DNA of 48,246 bases from Subtercola sp. (GCA_025463745.1 JAODBB010000011.1:1-48246), one strand, 5' to 3'. Counted from the first letter of the stretch, positions 6,896 to 16,489 are shown. The notes: a model not told the origin generated them from the sequence alone. A program made the numbers and translations.

Positions 6896-7489
6896 ATGAA
6901 CAAGCGCAAAAAACTCCCGCTCTGGCGCTGGGATCCCTTCCTTCTCGGGGTCGTGCTGGTCGCGTCGCTCGTGGGCGGAATCTTCGAACGGCTCGACGTG
7001 CCCGTACTCAGTGTCGTGGCGCTGGCCGTTCTGCTCACCGTCGCCGCGGCCGCGGCCGTTCTGCTCGTACTTCCGCTGTTCGTGCGCGCGATGCGTCGTG
7101 ACGGCGAAGGCACACTCACGCTCGGCCCGGGCGTGACGCTCACGCCGGCCGAGACCGACGACGTTCTGCCCGTGGTCGACGGCAACCGGTATCAGGGCAG
7201 CATCGAAGCCGCCATCGCCCATGGCACGTCACCTTTCACGGCCGTGCTCGTTCCGCGTGCGACGGCCTGGCTCGGCCGCGACTACCGCGTCGCCGTCGAT
7301 CTGCTCATCGGGCAGCGCGTCTACCGGGCGGGCTACCTGCCGCGCGAGATCGACCAGCGAGTGGATGCCGCACTAGCCCCGCTCGCAGAGAGTGGTCACT
7401 ACGTGACTGTGCCCGCGAGCATCCTGAACCAGAAGCGGCCGTACAGCCTTCGTGTGGCCGTCGGGCCGACTATTCTCGGCGCACGCTGA
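6896..7489 (+). CDS. Hypothetical membrane protein
   Basis: This 197-residue protein begins MNKRKK and has two hydrophobic helices at about residues 13-33 and 38-70, then a soluble C-terminal domain of about 125 residues facing the cytoplasm or outside. I do not recognise the domain, which contains DRGNRYQGS-like and YRVAVDLLIGQRVYRAGYLP segments. Start ATG 6896 is preferred over the in-frame TTG 6881. It follows the rpsO terminator and is convergent with the lysozyme-like genes. Codon use is normal. Confidence 0.65.
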   Translation: MNKRKKLPLWRWDPFLLGVVLVASLVGGIFERLDVPVLSVVALAVLLTVAAAAAVLLVLPLFVRAMRRDGEGTLTLGPGVTLTPAETDDVLPVVDGNRYQGSIEAAIAHGTSPFTAVLVPRATAWLGRDYRVAVDLLIGQRVYRAGYLPREIDQRVDAALAPLAESGHYVTVPASILNQKRPYSLRVAVGPTILGAR

Positions 7490-7541
7490 CACGACACGCC
7501 GCTGCTGGCCGCCGTGCGACCCTCCTGCGCCGCCCCGTGCG

Positions 7542-9176
7542 TCAGTACGTGCGGTTCTGCGACCGGGCGAAGTACTCGTCGCTGCTGGTGAAGCCTGAGC
7601 GCAGCCCGGAGTCGCCCACCTGCAGCGCCACTGCGACCCAGCCTTGCAGGCCGCCAGCATCAGGCGCCCGCCCGAGGTACGTCTGATACATCGCACTCAC
7701 CCGCTGGCTGATCGTCTCGGGAGAGTTCCAATATTGGGCGATGACCCACGGCCGGCCGTGCTGCGTGATCAAGTTCGACCAGAAGGCGAAGTCGGAGGCG
7801 GTACCGGGGCGGTGCAGAAGGTTGGTGTACAGCGACGCGACGAACCCCGTATTGGTGTTGCCGTGCTGCTGGAAGTACTCGGCTGAGGCGTAGAGCTGGG
7901 TCTCGATGTCATCGGTGGTGATCCAGCCGGCATGCATTGCAGAGAGCCAGTTCTGGCGGCCGGCGGGCTCCGCGGCGCGGCCCAGGATGGACGCGTAGGC
8001 GGCATCGATTCGCAGGAGCCGGTACTCGTCGCTGTTGACGAACCCGCTTGCGATGTCGCTGCGCGGCGAACCGCTCGCCAGGGCGTTCTCCCACCACGCG
8101 ATGTCGCTGGTCGACGGCGCCCTGTTCAGATAGTCGTGGTACAGCGCCGTGATGTAATTGCTGTCGAGGGTGGTGCCCCCGGCCGGCGCGGTGCCATTCG
8201 ACGCGAAGAGACGAAGTGCAGTGTAATCGCCGTTGTACAGGTCTTGATCGCCCGGGAAGACGCCCGAATCGGCATACTGCCACATCGCGTAGGAGCCCCA
8301 CCCGGCGGGCAGCGTGCCAGCCCCGTCGTTGATGCTCTGGGGCCAGCGGGCGATGAAGAGCGGGTTGGAGCCGAAGCCGCCATTGTTGCCCGTGCAGGTC
8401 TGCCACCAGCCCGTAGTGGTATAGATCGCCGGGAGGATGCCGGTTCGGGCGAGCACAGTGTTCGAGAAGTCCCGAATCCACGCCACCATCTGGGCGCTCG
8501 ACAGGCCGTAGCAGGCGTTGGTGTGGTCGGAGCCCGTGTAGGGGTCGTACTCGATGTCGAGCATGGGAGGCAGTGTGCGACCGTCAGGGCTCCAGCCGCC
8601 GCCGTTGTCGACGAAGTAGTTCGCCTGCACTGCTCCCGTGGATTCGAACGGGTTGGCGAAGTGGTAGGCGCCACGCACCATTCCGATATTCGTAGCCCCG
8701 CCGTACTGGGCTGAGAAGTGGCTGCTGGTGTAGTCGTCGCTTTCTGTCGCCTTGATGTAGACGAATCGTGCCCCATTCGCCCACGCGGCGTTCCAGTCGA
8801 CATCGGGCTGCCAGCCGCTGACATCCATGCCGAGCACGTGGCTCGCCAGGGCGGCAGGCGCGGCTTGGGCGTTCAGTGCCTGCGGCTGAGGGCCGGCGCC
8901 CTGGCCGGTCACGGTGGCGGGTTCGAATTCCGACAGGGTCGAGCCCATGCTGTGGTCGTGCGCGTCGTTCATCGCCTGCAGAGTGGGGTCAGGCGAAGGT
9001 TCGACGGAAGGTGGAGGAGTCGGTTCAGGCGCAGCCGAGGTGGGGGCGGGCGTGGATGCCGGGGTCGCGGTTGCCTCGCTGGTCGCCTGGGCCTGACCGG
9101 CGGCACCGCCGACCAGAATGCCGGTCGACAATGCAACCGAGGCTGCGATGGTGATAATGCGGGAAGGAGGGAACAC
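7542..9176 (-). CDS. Secreted GH25 lysozyme-like protein with DUF4214 repeats (copy A)
   Basis: This 544-residue protein has a Sec signal peptide (about 1-32), a Pro/Ala/Thr-rich linker to about 65, a conserved pre-region with NDAHDHSMGST, a GH25 (Chalaropsis-type) muramidase domain at about 112-320, and a C-terminal DUF4214 region. In GH25, GMDVSGWQ and LPPMLDIEY carry the catalytic acidic residues (D...DxE), and QYAD closes the barrel. The DUF4214 part has four repeats of the pattern Y-x3-L-x-R (NYLTALYxDYLNR, ASILGR, TNLLHR, QTYLGR). It probably cleaves peptidoglycan outside the cell. GTG 9176 has GAGG seven bases upstream. Copy B lies directly upstream on the same strand. Confidence 0.85.
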   Translation of the reverse strand: MFPPSRIITIAASVALSTGILVGGAAGQAQATSEATATPASTPAPTSAAPEPTPPPSVEPSPDPTLQAMNDAHDHSMGSTLSEFEPATVTGQGAGPQPQALNAQAAPAALASHVLGMDVSGWQPDVDWNAAWANGARFVYIKATESDDYTSSHFSAQYGGATNIGMVRGAYHFANPFESTGAVQANYFVDNGGGWSPDGRTLPPMLDIEYDPYTGSDHTNACYGLSSAQMVAWIRDFSNTVLARTGILPAIYTTTGWWQTCTGNNGGFGSNPLFIARWPQSINDGAGTLPAGWGSYAMWQYADSGVFPGDQDLYNGDYTALRLFASNGTAPAGGTTLDSNYITALYHDYLNRAPSTSDIAWWENALASGSPRSDIASGFVNSDEYRLLRIDAAYASILGRAAEPAGRQNWLSAMHAGWITTDDIETQLYASAEYFQQHGNTNTGFVASLYTNLLHRPGTASDFAFWSNLITQHGRPWVIAQYWNSPETISQRVSAMYQTYLGRAPDAGGLQGWVAVALQVGDSGLRSGFTSSDEYFARSQNRTY

Positions 9177-9230
9177 TGATCATCCTCGTCGTTGAGTTCG
9201 CCTCATCTTACCCCGCCGAAGGTCGGAGGG

Positions 9231-10808
9231 TCAGAAGGTTCGTGTTTGCGCCCGAGCGTAATACTCGTCGCTGCTCGTGAAGCCCGCTCGCAGGCCCGTG
9301 TCGCCGATCTGCAGGGCGACGTTCACCCATGTCTTGAGCCCTGCCGGGTCGGGCACACGACCGAGATACAGCTGATACATCGCGCTCACCCGTTCGCTGA
9401 TCGTCTCGTTCGCATCCCAGTACTGCGCGATCACCCATGCTCGTCCGTGCTGCACGATCAGGTTCGACCAGAACGCGTAGTCAGACGCCGATCCCTGGCG
9501 ATGCAGCAACGTTTGATAGAGCGACGTGACGAATCCGAGGTTGTTGTCCCCGTGCTGCTGGAAGTATTCCTCCGAGGCATAGAGGGAGGTCTCGATATCG
9601 TCGGTGGTGATGCCTCCGCTGCGCATCGCATCGAGCCAATTCAGTCGGCCGGCCTGCTCGGCGGGTCGACCCAGAACGGATTGGTATGCAGCGTCGATGC
9701 GGATCAGACGGTATTCATCGCTGTTCACGAAACCCGCAGAAATCGAGCTACGCGGCGCGCCATTCGCCAGACTGGCAGACCACCAGTCGATGTCGCTCTG
9801 TGACGGCAGCCGGTCGAGGTAGTCCTCGTACAGTGCGGTGATGTAGTTGCCATCGAGCGTCGTGTTGGTTGCAAACCGCTTGAGTGCAGCGCTGTCGCCG
9901 TTGAAGACATCTTGGTCGCCGGGAAACAGGGGCGTGCCGCCATCGTCGGCGTACTGCCAGAACACATATGTCGACCACGAGGCCGGAAGCGTGCCGGGGC
10001 CCGACGCGACGTTGTACGTCCAGTTCGCGATGAACAGCGGATTGCTGACGAAGTTCTTGTTGCCCGCCATGCAGGTCTGCCAGAAGTTCGGGTTCGTGTA
10101 GACGGTCGGCCGGATGCCTGTGCGGGCCAGAACCGTGTTCGAGAAGTCGGCGATCCACGACGCCATCTGGGCGGGCGTCTTGTCGTAGCAGATATTGCCG
10201 TCGACGTTGCCATACGGGTTCGTCTCCATGTCGACCACGGGCGGCAGGGTGGTGCCGTCGGGGGTCCATGTGCCTCCGTGCGCGACGAAGTAAGCGGCCT
10301 GCGTGGCGCCGCTCGACTCGAAGGGAACGGCGAAGTGATAGGCACCACGAACGAGGTTCGCCGTGCCGGCCGCGTTCCATTGGCTCTGGAACAAGTCGTT
10401 CGTCGAGTTGAAGCTTTCGGTGGCCTTGATGTAGACGAAGCGTGCGCCATCGTCGTAGGCGGCGCTCCAGTCGACATTCGGCTGGAAGCTGCTCACGTCG
10501 AAGCCGAGTATCCGCGAACTCGGCACGGCCTGCGGAATCGCCTGCGCGTGTGCTGCGGCGGAGGGCTGCGACGGCGTTGGCACCGACGCTGTTGGCGCCG
10601 GCGCATCACCGGTCATGGTCGCACCCAGCACGTGGTCGTGTGCGTCGTTCTGGGCCTCGAGCGACGGATTGGCGGCCACTGTCGGCGACGACGAGGGCGT
10701 CGGGCCGGTATCGGCCGTGGCGGCCGGCAGGGTGCCTCCCGCCACAAGAGCGGCGGTGACGGCGAGCCCGAGCACACCCCATGGTGCTCGGCGAATCCAT
10801 GTGCTCAT
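9231..10808 (-). CDS. Secreted GH25 lysozyme-like protein with DUF4214 repeats (copy B)
   Basis: This 525-residue paralogue of copy A has the same order: signal peptide, linker with NDAHDHVLGAT, GH25 domain (GFDVSSFQ, ARFVYIKATES, LPPVVDMET) and four DUF4214-type repeats. The catalytic DxE is kept as DME. By eye the C-terminal 200 residues are roughly 70% identical to copy A, the linkers much less, so the duplication is not recent. ATG 10808 (MSTWIRRAP) is chosen because it begins a good signal peptide; the longer frame adds 27 basic, unlikely residues. The 54 bases between the genes hold no terminator, so co-transcription is possible. Confidence 0.85.
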   Translation of the reverse strand: MSTWIRRAPWGVLGLAVTAALVAGGTLPAATADTGPTPSSSPTVAANPSLEAQNDAHDHVLGATMTGDAPAPTASVPTPSQPSAAAHAQAIPQAVPSSRILGFDVSSFQPNVDWSAAYDDGARFVYIKATESFNSTNDLFQSQWNAAGTANLVRGAYHFAVPFESSGATQAAYFVAHGGTWTPDGTTLPPVVDMETNPYGNVDGNICYDKTPAQMASWIADFSNTVLARTGIRPTVYTNPNFWQTCMAGNKNFVSNPLFIANWTYNVASGPGTLPASWSTYVFWQYADDGGTPLFPGDQDVFNGDSAALKRFATNTTLDGNYITALYEDYLDRLPSQSDIDWWSASLANGAPRSSISAGFVNSDEYRLIRIDAAYQSVLGRPAEQAGRLNWLDAMRSGGITTDDIETSLYASEEYFQQHGDNNLGFVTSLYQTLLHRQGSASDYAFWSNLIVQHGRAWVIAQYWDANETISERVSAMYQLYLGRVPDPAGLKTWVNVALQIGDTGLRAGFTSSDEYYARAQTRTF

Positions 10809-10889
10809 GCAGGACTGCTTTCTGTTCCGGTTCCCCCAAGCGCGCCGTCGTTGGCAATTCCGCACTCCCGAAGCCGCACGCTGATACAA

Positions 10890-11043
10890 TCATCATGCTA
10901 CATATGGAGCGGTTGCGGCATTTTCTCCAAATTTGCCCCTGCTCCCAGGAGGATCGTGTTCCACACGGGAATACGACGTTCTACGCGCCGGTATGGCGCG
11001 GAACAGACGCAGTACCTAATTAAGAAATGGAGAAAACCCCCAC
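10890..11043. promoter_or_regulatory. pnp upstream region
   Basis: This holds a possible -10 TACAAT near 10884 and the pnp ribosome site GGAGAAAA near 11031. A 42-codon frame starting at 10895 is open here but shows no coding bias. No stable hairpin stands out. Confidence 0.3.
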
Positions 11044-13347
11044 ATGGAGGGTCCAGAAATCAAATTCGCCGAGGCCGTTTTGGATAACGGCTCATTCGGC
11101 ACCCGCACGATCCGCTTCGAGACCGGCCGCCTCGCGCAGCAGGCTCAGGGCGCCGTCGCTGCGTACCTCGATGAAGAAACCATGCTGCTGAGTGCGACGA
11201 GCATCTCGAAGCACCCGAAAGACAACTTCGACTTCTTCCCGCTCACCATCGACGTCGAAGAGCGTTCGTATGCGGCCGGCAAGATCCCCGGCTCGTTCTT
11301 CCGCCGCGAAGGCCGCCCTTCCACCGAGGCGATTCTCGTCTGCCGCCTCATCGACCGGCCGCTGCGCCCGTCGTTCGTGACCGGCCTGCGCAACGAGGTT
11401 CAGGTCGTCATCACCGTTCTGTCGATCGCTCCCGGTGAGTTCTACGACGCTCTGGCCATCAACGCGGCATCCGCCTCGAGCCAGATCTCGGGCGTTCCGT
11501 TCTCGGGCCCTATCGGTGCGGTGCGCCTCGCACTCATCGGCAACCAGTGGGTCGCCTTCCCCACGTTCGACCAGCTCAAAGAGGCTGTCTTCGACATCGT
11601 GGTCGCCGGTCGTGTGGTTACCGACAAGAACGGTAACGACGACGTCGCCATCATGATGGTCGAGGCCGAGGCCACCGAGCACAGCTGGAACCTGATTCAG
11701 GCCGGCGCTACCAAGCCCGACGAGGCTGTCGTCAGCCAGGGTCTGCAGGCCGCAAAGCCGTTCATCAAGCAGCTCGTCGGCGCGCAGGTCGTTCTCGCCT
11801 CGCAGAGCGCGAAGGCCATCGCCGAGTACCCCGTCTTCCTGCCGTACTCGAAAGAGACCTACGACAACGTCGCCGGACTCACGTACGACAAGCTCGTCGA
11901 CGTGTACCAGATCGCCGACAAGATCGAGCGTCAAGACGCCGACGACGCGGTCAAAGACGAGGCGAAGGTCGCCCTGACCGAGAAGGTCGAGGCCGGCGTG
12001 CTGCCCGCTTCGGTGCTCACCGAGTTCAGCGCCGCGTACAAGTCGGTCACGAAGGTGGTCGTTCGCGGCCGCATCCTCCGCGACGGCATCCGCATCGACG
12101 GCCGCGGCCTCTCCGACATCCGCCCGCTGGATGCCGAGGTCGAGGTCATTCCCCGCGTTCATGGTTCGGCCATCTTCCAGCGCGGCGAGACCCAGATCCT
12201 GGGTGTCACCACGCTGAACATGCTCAAGATGGAGCAGCAGATCGACTCGCTGAGCCCGGTCACCAAGAAGCGTTACATGCACCACTACAACTTCCCGCCC
12301 TACTCGACCGGTGAGACCGGCCGGGTCGGCACGCCGAAGCGTCGCGAGATCGGCCACGGCTTTCTCGCCGAGCGCGCCCTCGTGCCGGTACTGCCGTCGC
12401 GTGAAGAGTTCCCCTACGCCATCCGCCAGGTCTCCGAAGCACTGGGGTCGAACGGGTCGACGTCGATGGGCTCCGTCTGTGCATCCACCTTGTCGCTGCT
12501 GAACGCCGGTGTGCCGCTGCGCGCGCCCGTCGCCGGCATCGCAATGGGCCTCGTCTCCGACACGGTCGACGGCGAGACGCGTTACGCGGCTCTGACCGAC
12601 ATCCTCGGTGCAGAAGACGCCCTCGGCGACATGGACTTCAAGGTCGCCGGAACGAGCGAGTTCATCACGGCCATCCAGCTCGACACCAAGCTAGACGGTA
12701 TTCACACGTCGGTGCTCGATGGCGCACTGGAGCAGGCCAAGGCCGCCCGCACCGCGATTCTCGAGGTGCTGAACGCTGCGATCGACACCCCCGACGAGAT
12801 GGCCCCGACCGCGCCCCGCGTGATCTCGGTTCAGATTCCCGTCGACAAGATCGGTGAGCTGATCGGCCCGAAGGGCAAGACGATCAACCAGATCCAAGAC
12901 GACACCGGCGCCGACATCTCCATCGAAGACGACGGCACCGTGTACATCGGTGCGGTCGACGGCCCCTCTGCTGAGGCCGCTCGCATGGCGGTCAACGCCA
13001 TCGCGAACCCCCTCAACCCCGAGGTCGGCGAGCGCTTCCTGGGTACGGTCGTCAAGATCGCCACCTTCGGCGCCTTCGTGTCGCTCATGCCCGGCAAAGA
13101 CGGACTGCTGCACATCAGCGAGGTTCGTAAGCTCGCCGGTGGCAAGCGTGTCGAGAACGTCGAAGACGTGCTCGGAGTCGGCCAGAAGGTCCAGGTCGAG
13201 ATCACCAAGATCGACGACCGCGGAAAGCTGTCGCTCGCTCCGGTGATCGACGAGGTCGAGCTCGAGAACAACCTCGTGGCCGTCGCCGCCGACACCGAAG
13301 GGTCTGCCGCGCACAGCGTCGGCCCTGAGGCGCCCGCAGAAGGCTAG
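11044..13347 (+). CDS. pnp: Polyribonucleotide nucleotidyltransferase (PNPase)
   Basis: This is the 3'-5' phosphorolytic exoribonuclease, which also makes RNA tails and takes part in mRNA turnover. The 767 residues carry two RNase PH domains (about 12-240 and 330-560; second with [23 protein letters not shown] and [10 protein letters not shown]) joined by an alpha-helical linker. A KH domain follows ([19 protein letters not shown], about 600-655), then an S1 domain ([17 protein letters not shown], about 665-740). Length and order are standard. The ATG has GGAGAAAA upstream. It is separated from rpsO by the lysozyme pair but keeps the usual downstream M16 peptidase. Confidence 0.98.
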   Translation: MEGPEIKFAEAVLDNGSFGTRTIRFETGRLAQQAQGAVAAYLDEETMLLSATSISKHPKDNFDFFPLTIDVEERSYAAGKIPGSFFRREGRPSTEAILVCRLIDRPLRPSFVTGLRNEVQVVITVLSIAPGEFYDALAINAASASSQISGVPFSGPIGAVRLALIGNQWVAFPTFDQLKEAVFDIVVAGRVVTDKNGNDDVAIMMVEAEATEHSWNLIQAGATKPDEAVVSQGLQAAKPFIKQLVGAQVVLASQSAKAIAEYPVFLPYSKETYDNVAGLTYDKLVDVYQIADKIERQDADDAVKDEAKVALTEKVEAGVLPASVLTEFSAAYKSVTKVVVRGRILRDGIRIDGRGLSDIRPLDAEVEVIPRVHGSAIFQRGETQILGVTTLNMLKMEQQIDSLSPVTKKRYMHHYNFPPYSTGETGRVGTPKRREIGHGFLAERALVPVLPSREEFPYAIRQVSEALGSNGSTSMGSVCASTLSLLNAGVPLRAPVAGIAMGLVSDTVDGETRYAALTDILGAEDALGDMDFKVAGTSEFITAIQLDTKLDGIHTSVLDGALEQAKAARTAILEVLNAAIDTPDEMAPTAPRVISVQIPVDKIGELIGPKGKTINQIQDDTGADISIEDDGTVYIGAVDGPSAEAARMAVNAIANPLNPEVGERFLGTVVKIATFGAFVSLMPGKDGLLHISEVRKLAGGKRVENVEDVLGVGQKVQVEITKIDDRGKLSLAPVIDEVELENNLVAVAADTEGSAAHSVGPEAPAEG

Positions 13348-13390
13348 TCACACCCACACCCCAGCGTGTCGCTCTCTCGGCGCGCTCCGG

Positions 13391-13437
13391 ATGCCCGCCC
13401 TTTACCTCCTCGTTCGCGAGTGGTGAAGGGCGGGCAT
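13391..13437 (+). terminator. Long hairpin after pnp
   Basis: TGCCCGCCCTT (13392-13402) pairs perfectly with AAGGGCGGGCA (13426-13436), and the loop can form CTCGttCGCGAG. Only a weak T-rich tail follows (TTCCTCGTTCT), so this is either a terminator or an RNA-end-protecting structure. Confidence 0.55.
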
Positions 13438-13456
13438 TCCTCGTTCTGCCCCCTTT

Positions 13457-13514
13457 CGGAGCATCCGCGCACTTGTGAATGGGCGCCGATGCTCCGGAAT
13501 GGCGCGGATGCGCC
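13457..13514. repeat. Two further hairpins between pnp and the M16 peptidase gene
   Basis: CGGAGCATC-c-GCGC (13457-13470) pairs with GCGC-c-GATGCTCCG (13483-13496). Directly after it GGCGC pairs with GCGCC (13501-13514) around GGAT. With the hairpin at 13391 this makes three stems in 125 bases of the 282-base gap. Confidence 0.6.
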
Positions 13515-13629
13515 AGCGCCGCATGCAGTTTGGGAAACGCGAGGCCTCGGGCTACGGCGACATGAGGAGCGACGCAATCTGCGATTGCTCAGGGTTCGCA
13601 CAGGGCTTGTTCGGCTAGGGTGGGGTGCG

Positions 13630-15168
13630 ATGAACGGTGCTGTTGCTCTCCCACTCGACCTTCCCGAGCTGTCTTTCACGGCATCCGGTGATGCGCTGGT
13701 CAGGCGCTCGGTGCTTCCCAGCGGAATCCGCATTCTGAGCGAGCGCGTGCCTGGCGCGCGCAGTTCGACCGTGGGGTTCTGGGTGGCGGTGGGCTCGCGC
13801 GACGAGCTCGGCGCTGTGCCGGCTCACACGGTGCCCGGCCACGCTGTGCCCGGCGGCCTGGGGCTCGTGAACGCCGTTCCGTCCCGGTTCGGGTCGACCC
13901 ACTTTCTCGAGCACCTGCTCTTCAAGGGCACGCCGAAGCGTACCGCCCTCGACATCGCCGTGTCGTTCGACGAGGTCGGCGGAGAGCACAACGCTCTCAC
14001 CGGCAAGGAATACACCTGCTACTACGCCAAGGTGCAAGACCGCGACCTTCCGATGGCCGTTTCGGTGCTCGCCGACATGTTCACCTCGTCGGTGCTCGAC
14101 GAGACCGAATTCGAGAACGAGCGCGGCGTGATTCTCGAAGAACTGGCGATGGCCGACGACGACCCGAACGATGTGCTGGGCGAGCGGTTGTTCGAGGCTG
14201 TGCTGGGTGATCATCCACTCGGCCGGCCCGTCGGCGGCAGCAACGAGACGATCAGAGCAGTCACGCGCGATGCTGTGTGGCAGCACTACCGCTCGAACTA
14301 CCGCCCGAATGACCTCGTGGTCACGGTGGCCGGCGCGGTCGACCATGACGAGCTGGTCGCCCTCGTGCGTTCGGCCGTCGAATCTGCCGGCTGGGATCTC
14401 GAGACGCCTGCCGCACCAGTCGCCCGTCGCACGGCTGATCTCGCCCGCGTCACCAGGGGCTCGGCTCTTTCGCTCACGCACCGCCCGAACGAGCAGGCCG
14501 TACTCATGCTCGGTTACCCCGGTTTCGCCGCCTCCGACGACCGTCGCTCGGCCCTCGGTGTGCTGAACTCGGTGCTCGGCGGCGGCATGTCGTCACGACT
14601 CTTTCAAGAGGTGCGCGAACGGCGCGGCCTCGCCTACTCGGTCTATTCGTTCGCCTCGGGCTACTCGGATGCGGGTGTGTTCGGCATGTACGCCGGCTGC
14701 TCGCCGAAGAACGCCGGGCAGGTGGCCGAGTTGCTTCTCGCCGAATTCGCACGGCTGGGCGACGCTGGCATCACCGACGGCGAACTCGCCCGGGCACGCG
14801 GGCAGCTTTCGGGCTCCGCCGCGCTCGCGCTCGAAGACTCCGACACCCGAATGTCGCGCCTCGGCCGCTCGGAACTGACCACCGGGGAGTTCTCCGACCT
14901 CGACGAGGCGCTGCGCCGGCTCGACGAGGTGACGCCCGCCGACGTTCGCGAGCTTGCCCGCGAGTTGGCCTCGCGGCCGCTGTCGCTCGCCGCTGTGGGC
15001 GCGGTCGATGAGGCGACGTTCGCGGCCTCGCTGGGCGGCAGGGCCGGTGGCACCGCTACCGGCTCCGCGCACGATGCCCGGCTGACGCCGTCGACAGACG
15101 CCGCGACGCGTGCGACGACCGACTCGGGTGACGCCGCCGACCTCGATGCCGCGGCGATGTCGTCATGA
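13630..15168 (+). CDS. M16-family zinc metallopeptidase (processing-peptidase-like)
   Basis: This 512-residue protein has the two-domain M16 build. The inverted zinc motif is HFLEH (His91, His95), in context THFLEHLLFKGT, with the distal Glu in ENERGVILEEL. The second half holds GGGMSSRLFQEVRERRGLAYSVYSF, the substrate-binding Arg/Tyr motif of the C-terminal domain. The C-terminal 40 residues are low-complexity Ala/Asp/Thr. M16 enzymes clear peptides or process precursors; this actinobacterial type habitually follows pnp. I start at ATG 13630, because the 88 codons upstream overlap the hairpins and look non-coding. It overlaps the next gene by ATGA. Confidence 0.92.
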   Translation: MNGAVALPLDLPELSFTASGDALVRRSVLPSGIRILSERVPGARSSTVGFWVAVGSRDELGAVPAHTVPGHAVPGGLGLVNAVPSRFGSTHFLEHLLFKGTPKRTALDIAVSFDEVGGEHNALTGKEYTCYYAKVQDRDLPMAVSVLADMFTSSVLDETEFENERGVILEELAMADDDPNDVLGERLFEAVLGDHPLGRPVGGSNETIRAVTRDAVWQHYRSNYRPNDLVVTVAGAVDHDELVALVRSAVESAGWDLETPAAPVARRTADLARVTRGSALSLTHRPNEQAVLMLGYPGFAASDDRRSALGVLNSVLGGGMSSRLFQEVRERRGLAYSVYSFASGYSDAGVFGMYAGCSPKNAGQVAELLLAEFARLGDAGITDGELARARGQLSGSAALALEDSDTRMSRLGRSELTTGEFSDLDEALRRLDEVTPADVRELARELASRPLSLAAVGAVDEATFAASLGGRAGGTATGSAHDARLTPSTDAATRATTDSGDAADLDAAAMSS

Positions 15169-15773
15169 CGATGGGTCACGTGCTCTACCTCGTTCGGCAC
15201 GGCGAGCAGGTCGACGCCGAATACGGCGTGGCAGATGGGCCGCTCTCGCCGCGCGGCGAACGGCAGGCGCGTCTGATCGCCGATCGACTCGGCGGGGTTC
15301 CGTTCAACAACGTCTGGCATTCGCCCCTGCAGCGTGCCGCAGAGACGGCCGCCATCATGGCGAAACAACTGCCCGCTCTCGACCCCAAGCCGACTCCGCT
15401 GTTGTTCGACTGCGTGCCCACCGAGTACTCACCCGAGATGCCGCACGCGTTCGAGCCGTTCTTCAACGCGGTCACCGAAGAAGAGGTGGATGCCGGGCGC
15501 GCGCAGATGGCCGACGCGGTCGCCGAGTTTCTGACTCCGTCGCGCGAGACCACACACGATCTGCTCATCACACACAACTTCGTCATCGGCTGGTTCGTGC
15601 GCGAGGCGCTGAGCGCGCCAGGATGGCGGTGGGTGGGTGTGAACCAGGCCAATTGCGCGCTCACGATCATCCGCTACCGCAGCGGCCGAATGCCCGAGCT
15701 GGTCACCCACAACGACCTCGGGCACCTGCCGGTGGAGTTGCGCACCGGTCTGGCCGACGCGCAGCCGTACTAG
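15165..15773 (+). CDS. Histidine phosphatase family protein
   Basis: This 202-residue protein of the phosphoglycerate-mutase-like superfamily has the phosphohistidine motif LVRHGE near residue 10. A later Arg lies in SPRGERQARLIADRL, and the second His in LITHNFVIGW. The substrate cannot be read from sequence. It is coupled to the M16 gene by ATGA. The last 11 codons (RTGLADAQPY, stop) recur in altered form 132 bases downstream, on the far side of an inverted repeat. Confidence 0.85.
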   Translation: MTMGHVLYLVRHGEQVDAEYGVADGPLSPRGERQARLIADRLGGVPFNNVWHSPLQRAAETAAIMAKQLPALDPKPTPLLFDCVPTEYSPEMPHAFEPFFNAVTEEEVDAGRAQMADAVAEFLTPSRETTHDLLITHNFVIGWFVREALSAPGWRWVGVNQANCALTIIRYRSGRMPELVTHNDLGHLPVELRTGLADAQPY

Positions 15774-15905
15774 CCCGCACACGCACTCCACTTCCGTCGG
15801 AGCACAGGGAGACTGCGGCACTATTGCGGCCAGGTCGGCGTAGCTCCGACGAAAGTGGAGTTGCGGATGCCGCGAATCGGTCTTGCCGACGCGCCGCCGT
15901 ACTAA
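15741..15905. repeat. Duplicated phosphatase 3' end flanking a 19-bp inverted repeat
   Basis: 15741-15773 (gene end) and 15873-15905 match at 28 of 33 positions, including the stop codon. The 99 bases between them hold an inverted repeat: 15785-15803 (ACTCCACTTCCGTCGGAGC) against 15843-15861, with 18 of 19 pairs matching. The layout resembles a small palindromic insertion with a duplicated flank. No ORF lies inside. Confidence 0.75.
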
Positions 15906-15916
15906 ACGCGAACCAT

Positions 15917-16402
15917 TCACAGAGCCTTCGCGTACCAGTTCGTCGCGTTCGGGTTGTCGTTGTAGGGCTCGATCGAGTGGTAGCCGAGGCGGGCGTACAG
16001 GCGCGCCGCAGAGGTGAGGCTGGCGTTGGTGTCGAGCACGAGCTCGTCAGCGCCGAACGCGACCGCGCGGGCTTCGAGGTCGGCCATCAGCAGCCCGGCG
16101 TACCCCAGCCCACGCGCCTGCGGTTCGGTCCAGACGTGTTTCACCTCGAAGCGCACGGTGTTCGCACCGTTGACGCCCGGGCCGTCGGCGATGCGCCTGA
16201 TGCCGCCGCACCCCACGGCCTCGCCGTCATCGGTCTCGACGATCAAGAACACCCCGGCGGGCGGCACGAAGTGCTCGGGCGGCGGGAACGTCACCCGGTA
16301 GACACCCTGATTCGTGGGAAAGCCGAGTTCACGGCTTTCGAAGTAGTCGGTCAACAGCCGAACGGCGTCGGCGGAGGTCACGGTGGTTTCGCGAAGCTGC
16401 AC
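15917..16402 (-). CDS. GNAT-family N-acetyltransferase
   Basis: This 161-residue acyl-CoA acetyltransferase fold has GCGGIRRI (beta4), RGLGYAGLL (the pyrophosphate loop, a variant of RxxGxG/A) and a C-terminal AARLYARLGYHSI motif. The substrate is unknown. The start is a GTG six bases after TAGGCT read on the minus strand, so the message is probably leaderless. It is divergent from dapB, and the two promoters share the 75 bases between them. Confidence 0.85.
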   Translation of the reverse strand: MQLRETTVTSADAVRLLTDYFESRELGFPTNQGVYRVTFPPPEHFVPPAGVFLIVETDDGEAVGCGGIRRIADGPGVNGANTVRFEVKHVWTEPQARGLGYAGLLMADLEARAVAFGADELVLDTNASLTSAARLYARLGYHSIEPYNDNPNATNWYAKAL

Positions 16403-16408
16403 CCTTCG

Positions 16409-16414
16409 AGCCTA
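16409..16414 (-). promoter_or_regulatory. -10 TAGGCT of the GNAT gene
   Basis: On the minus strand TAGGCT is followed by six bases (CGAAGG) and then the GTG start. The spacing puts transcription start at or next to the start codon. Confidence 0.55.
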
Positions 16415-16489
16415 CGACGAGACCGACGCTCAGCCCGACGTGAGCATCGTCGGCGGCCTGGAGCGCACCGCGCTTCCATCCCCGCTTGA

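Noticed and set aside
10895-11023. 42-codon ORF upstream of pnp
   Set aside because: No coding bias and no ribosome site; more likely untranslated leader.
11092-12357. 421-codon antisense frame opposite pnp
   Set aside because: It is a shadow of the PNPase gene, with no recognisable domain or start context.
13366-13629. N-terminal extension of the M16 peptidase
   Set aside because: It crosses three hairpins, is Arg/Pro-rich and unlike M16 proteins; ATG 13630 gives the normal start.
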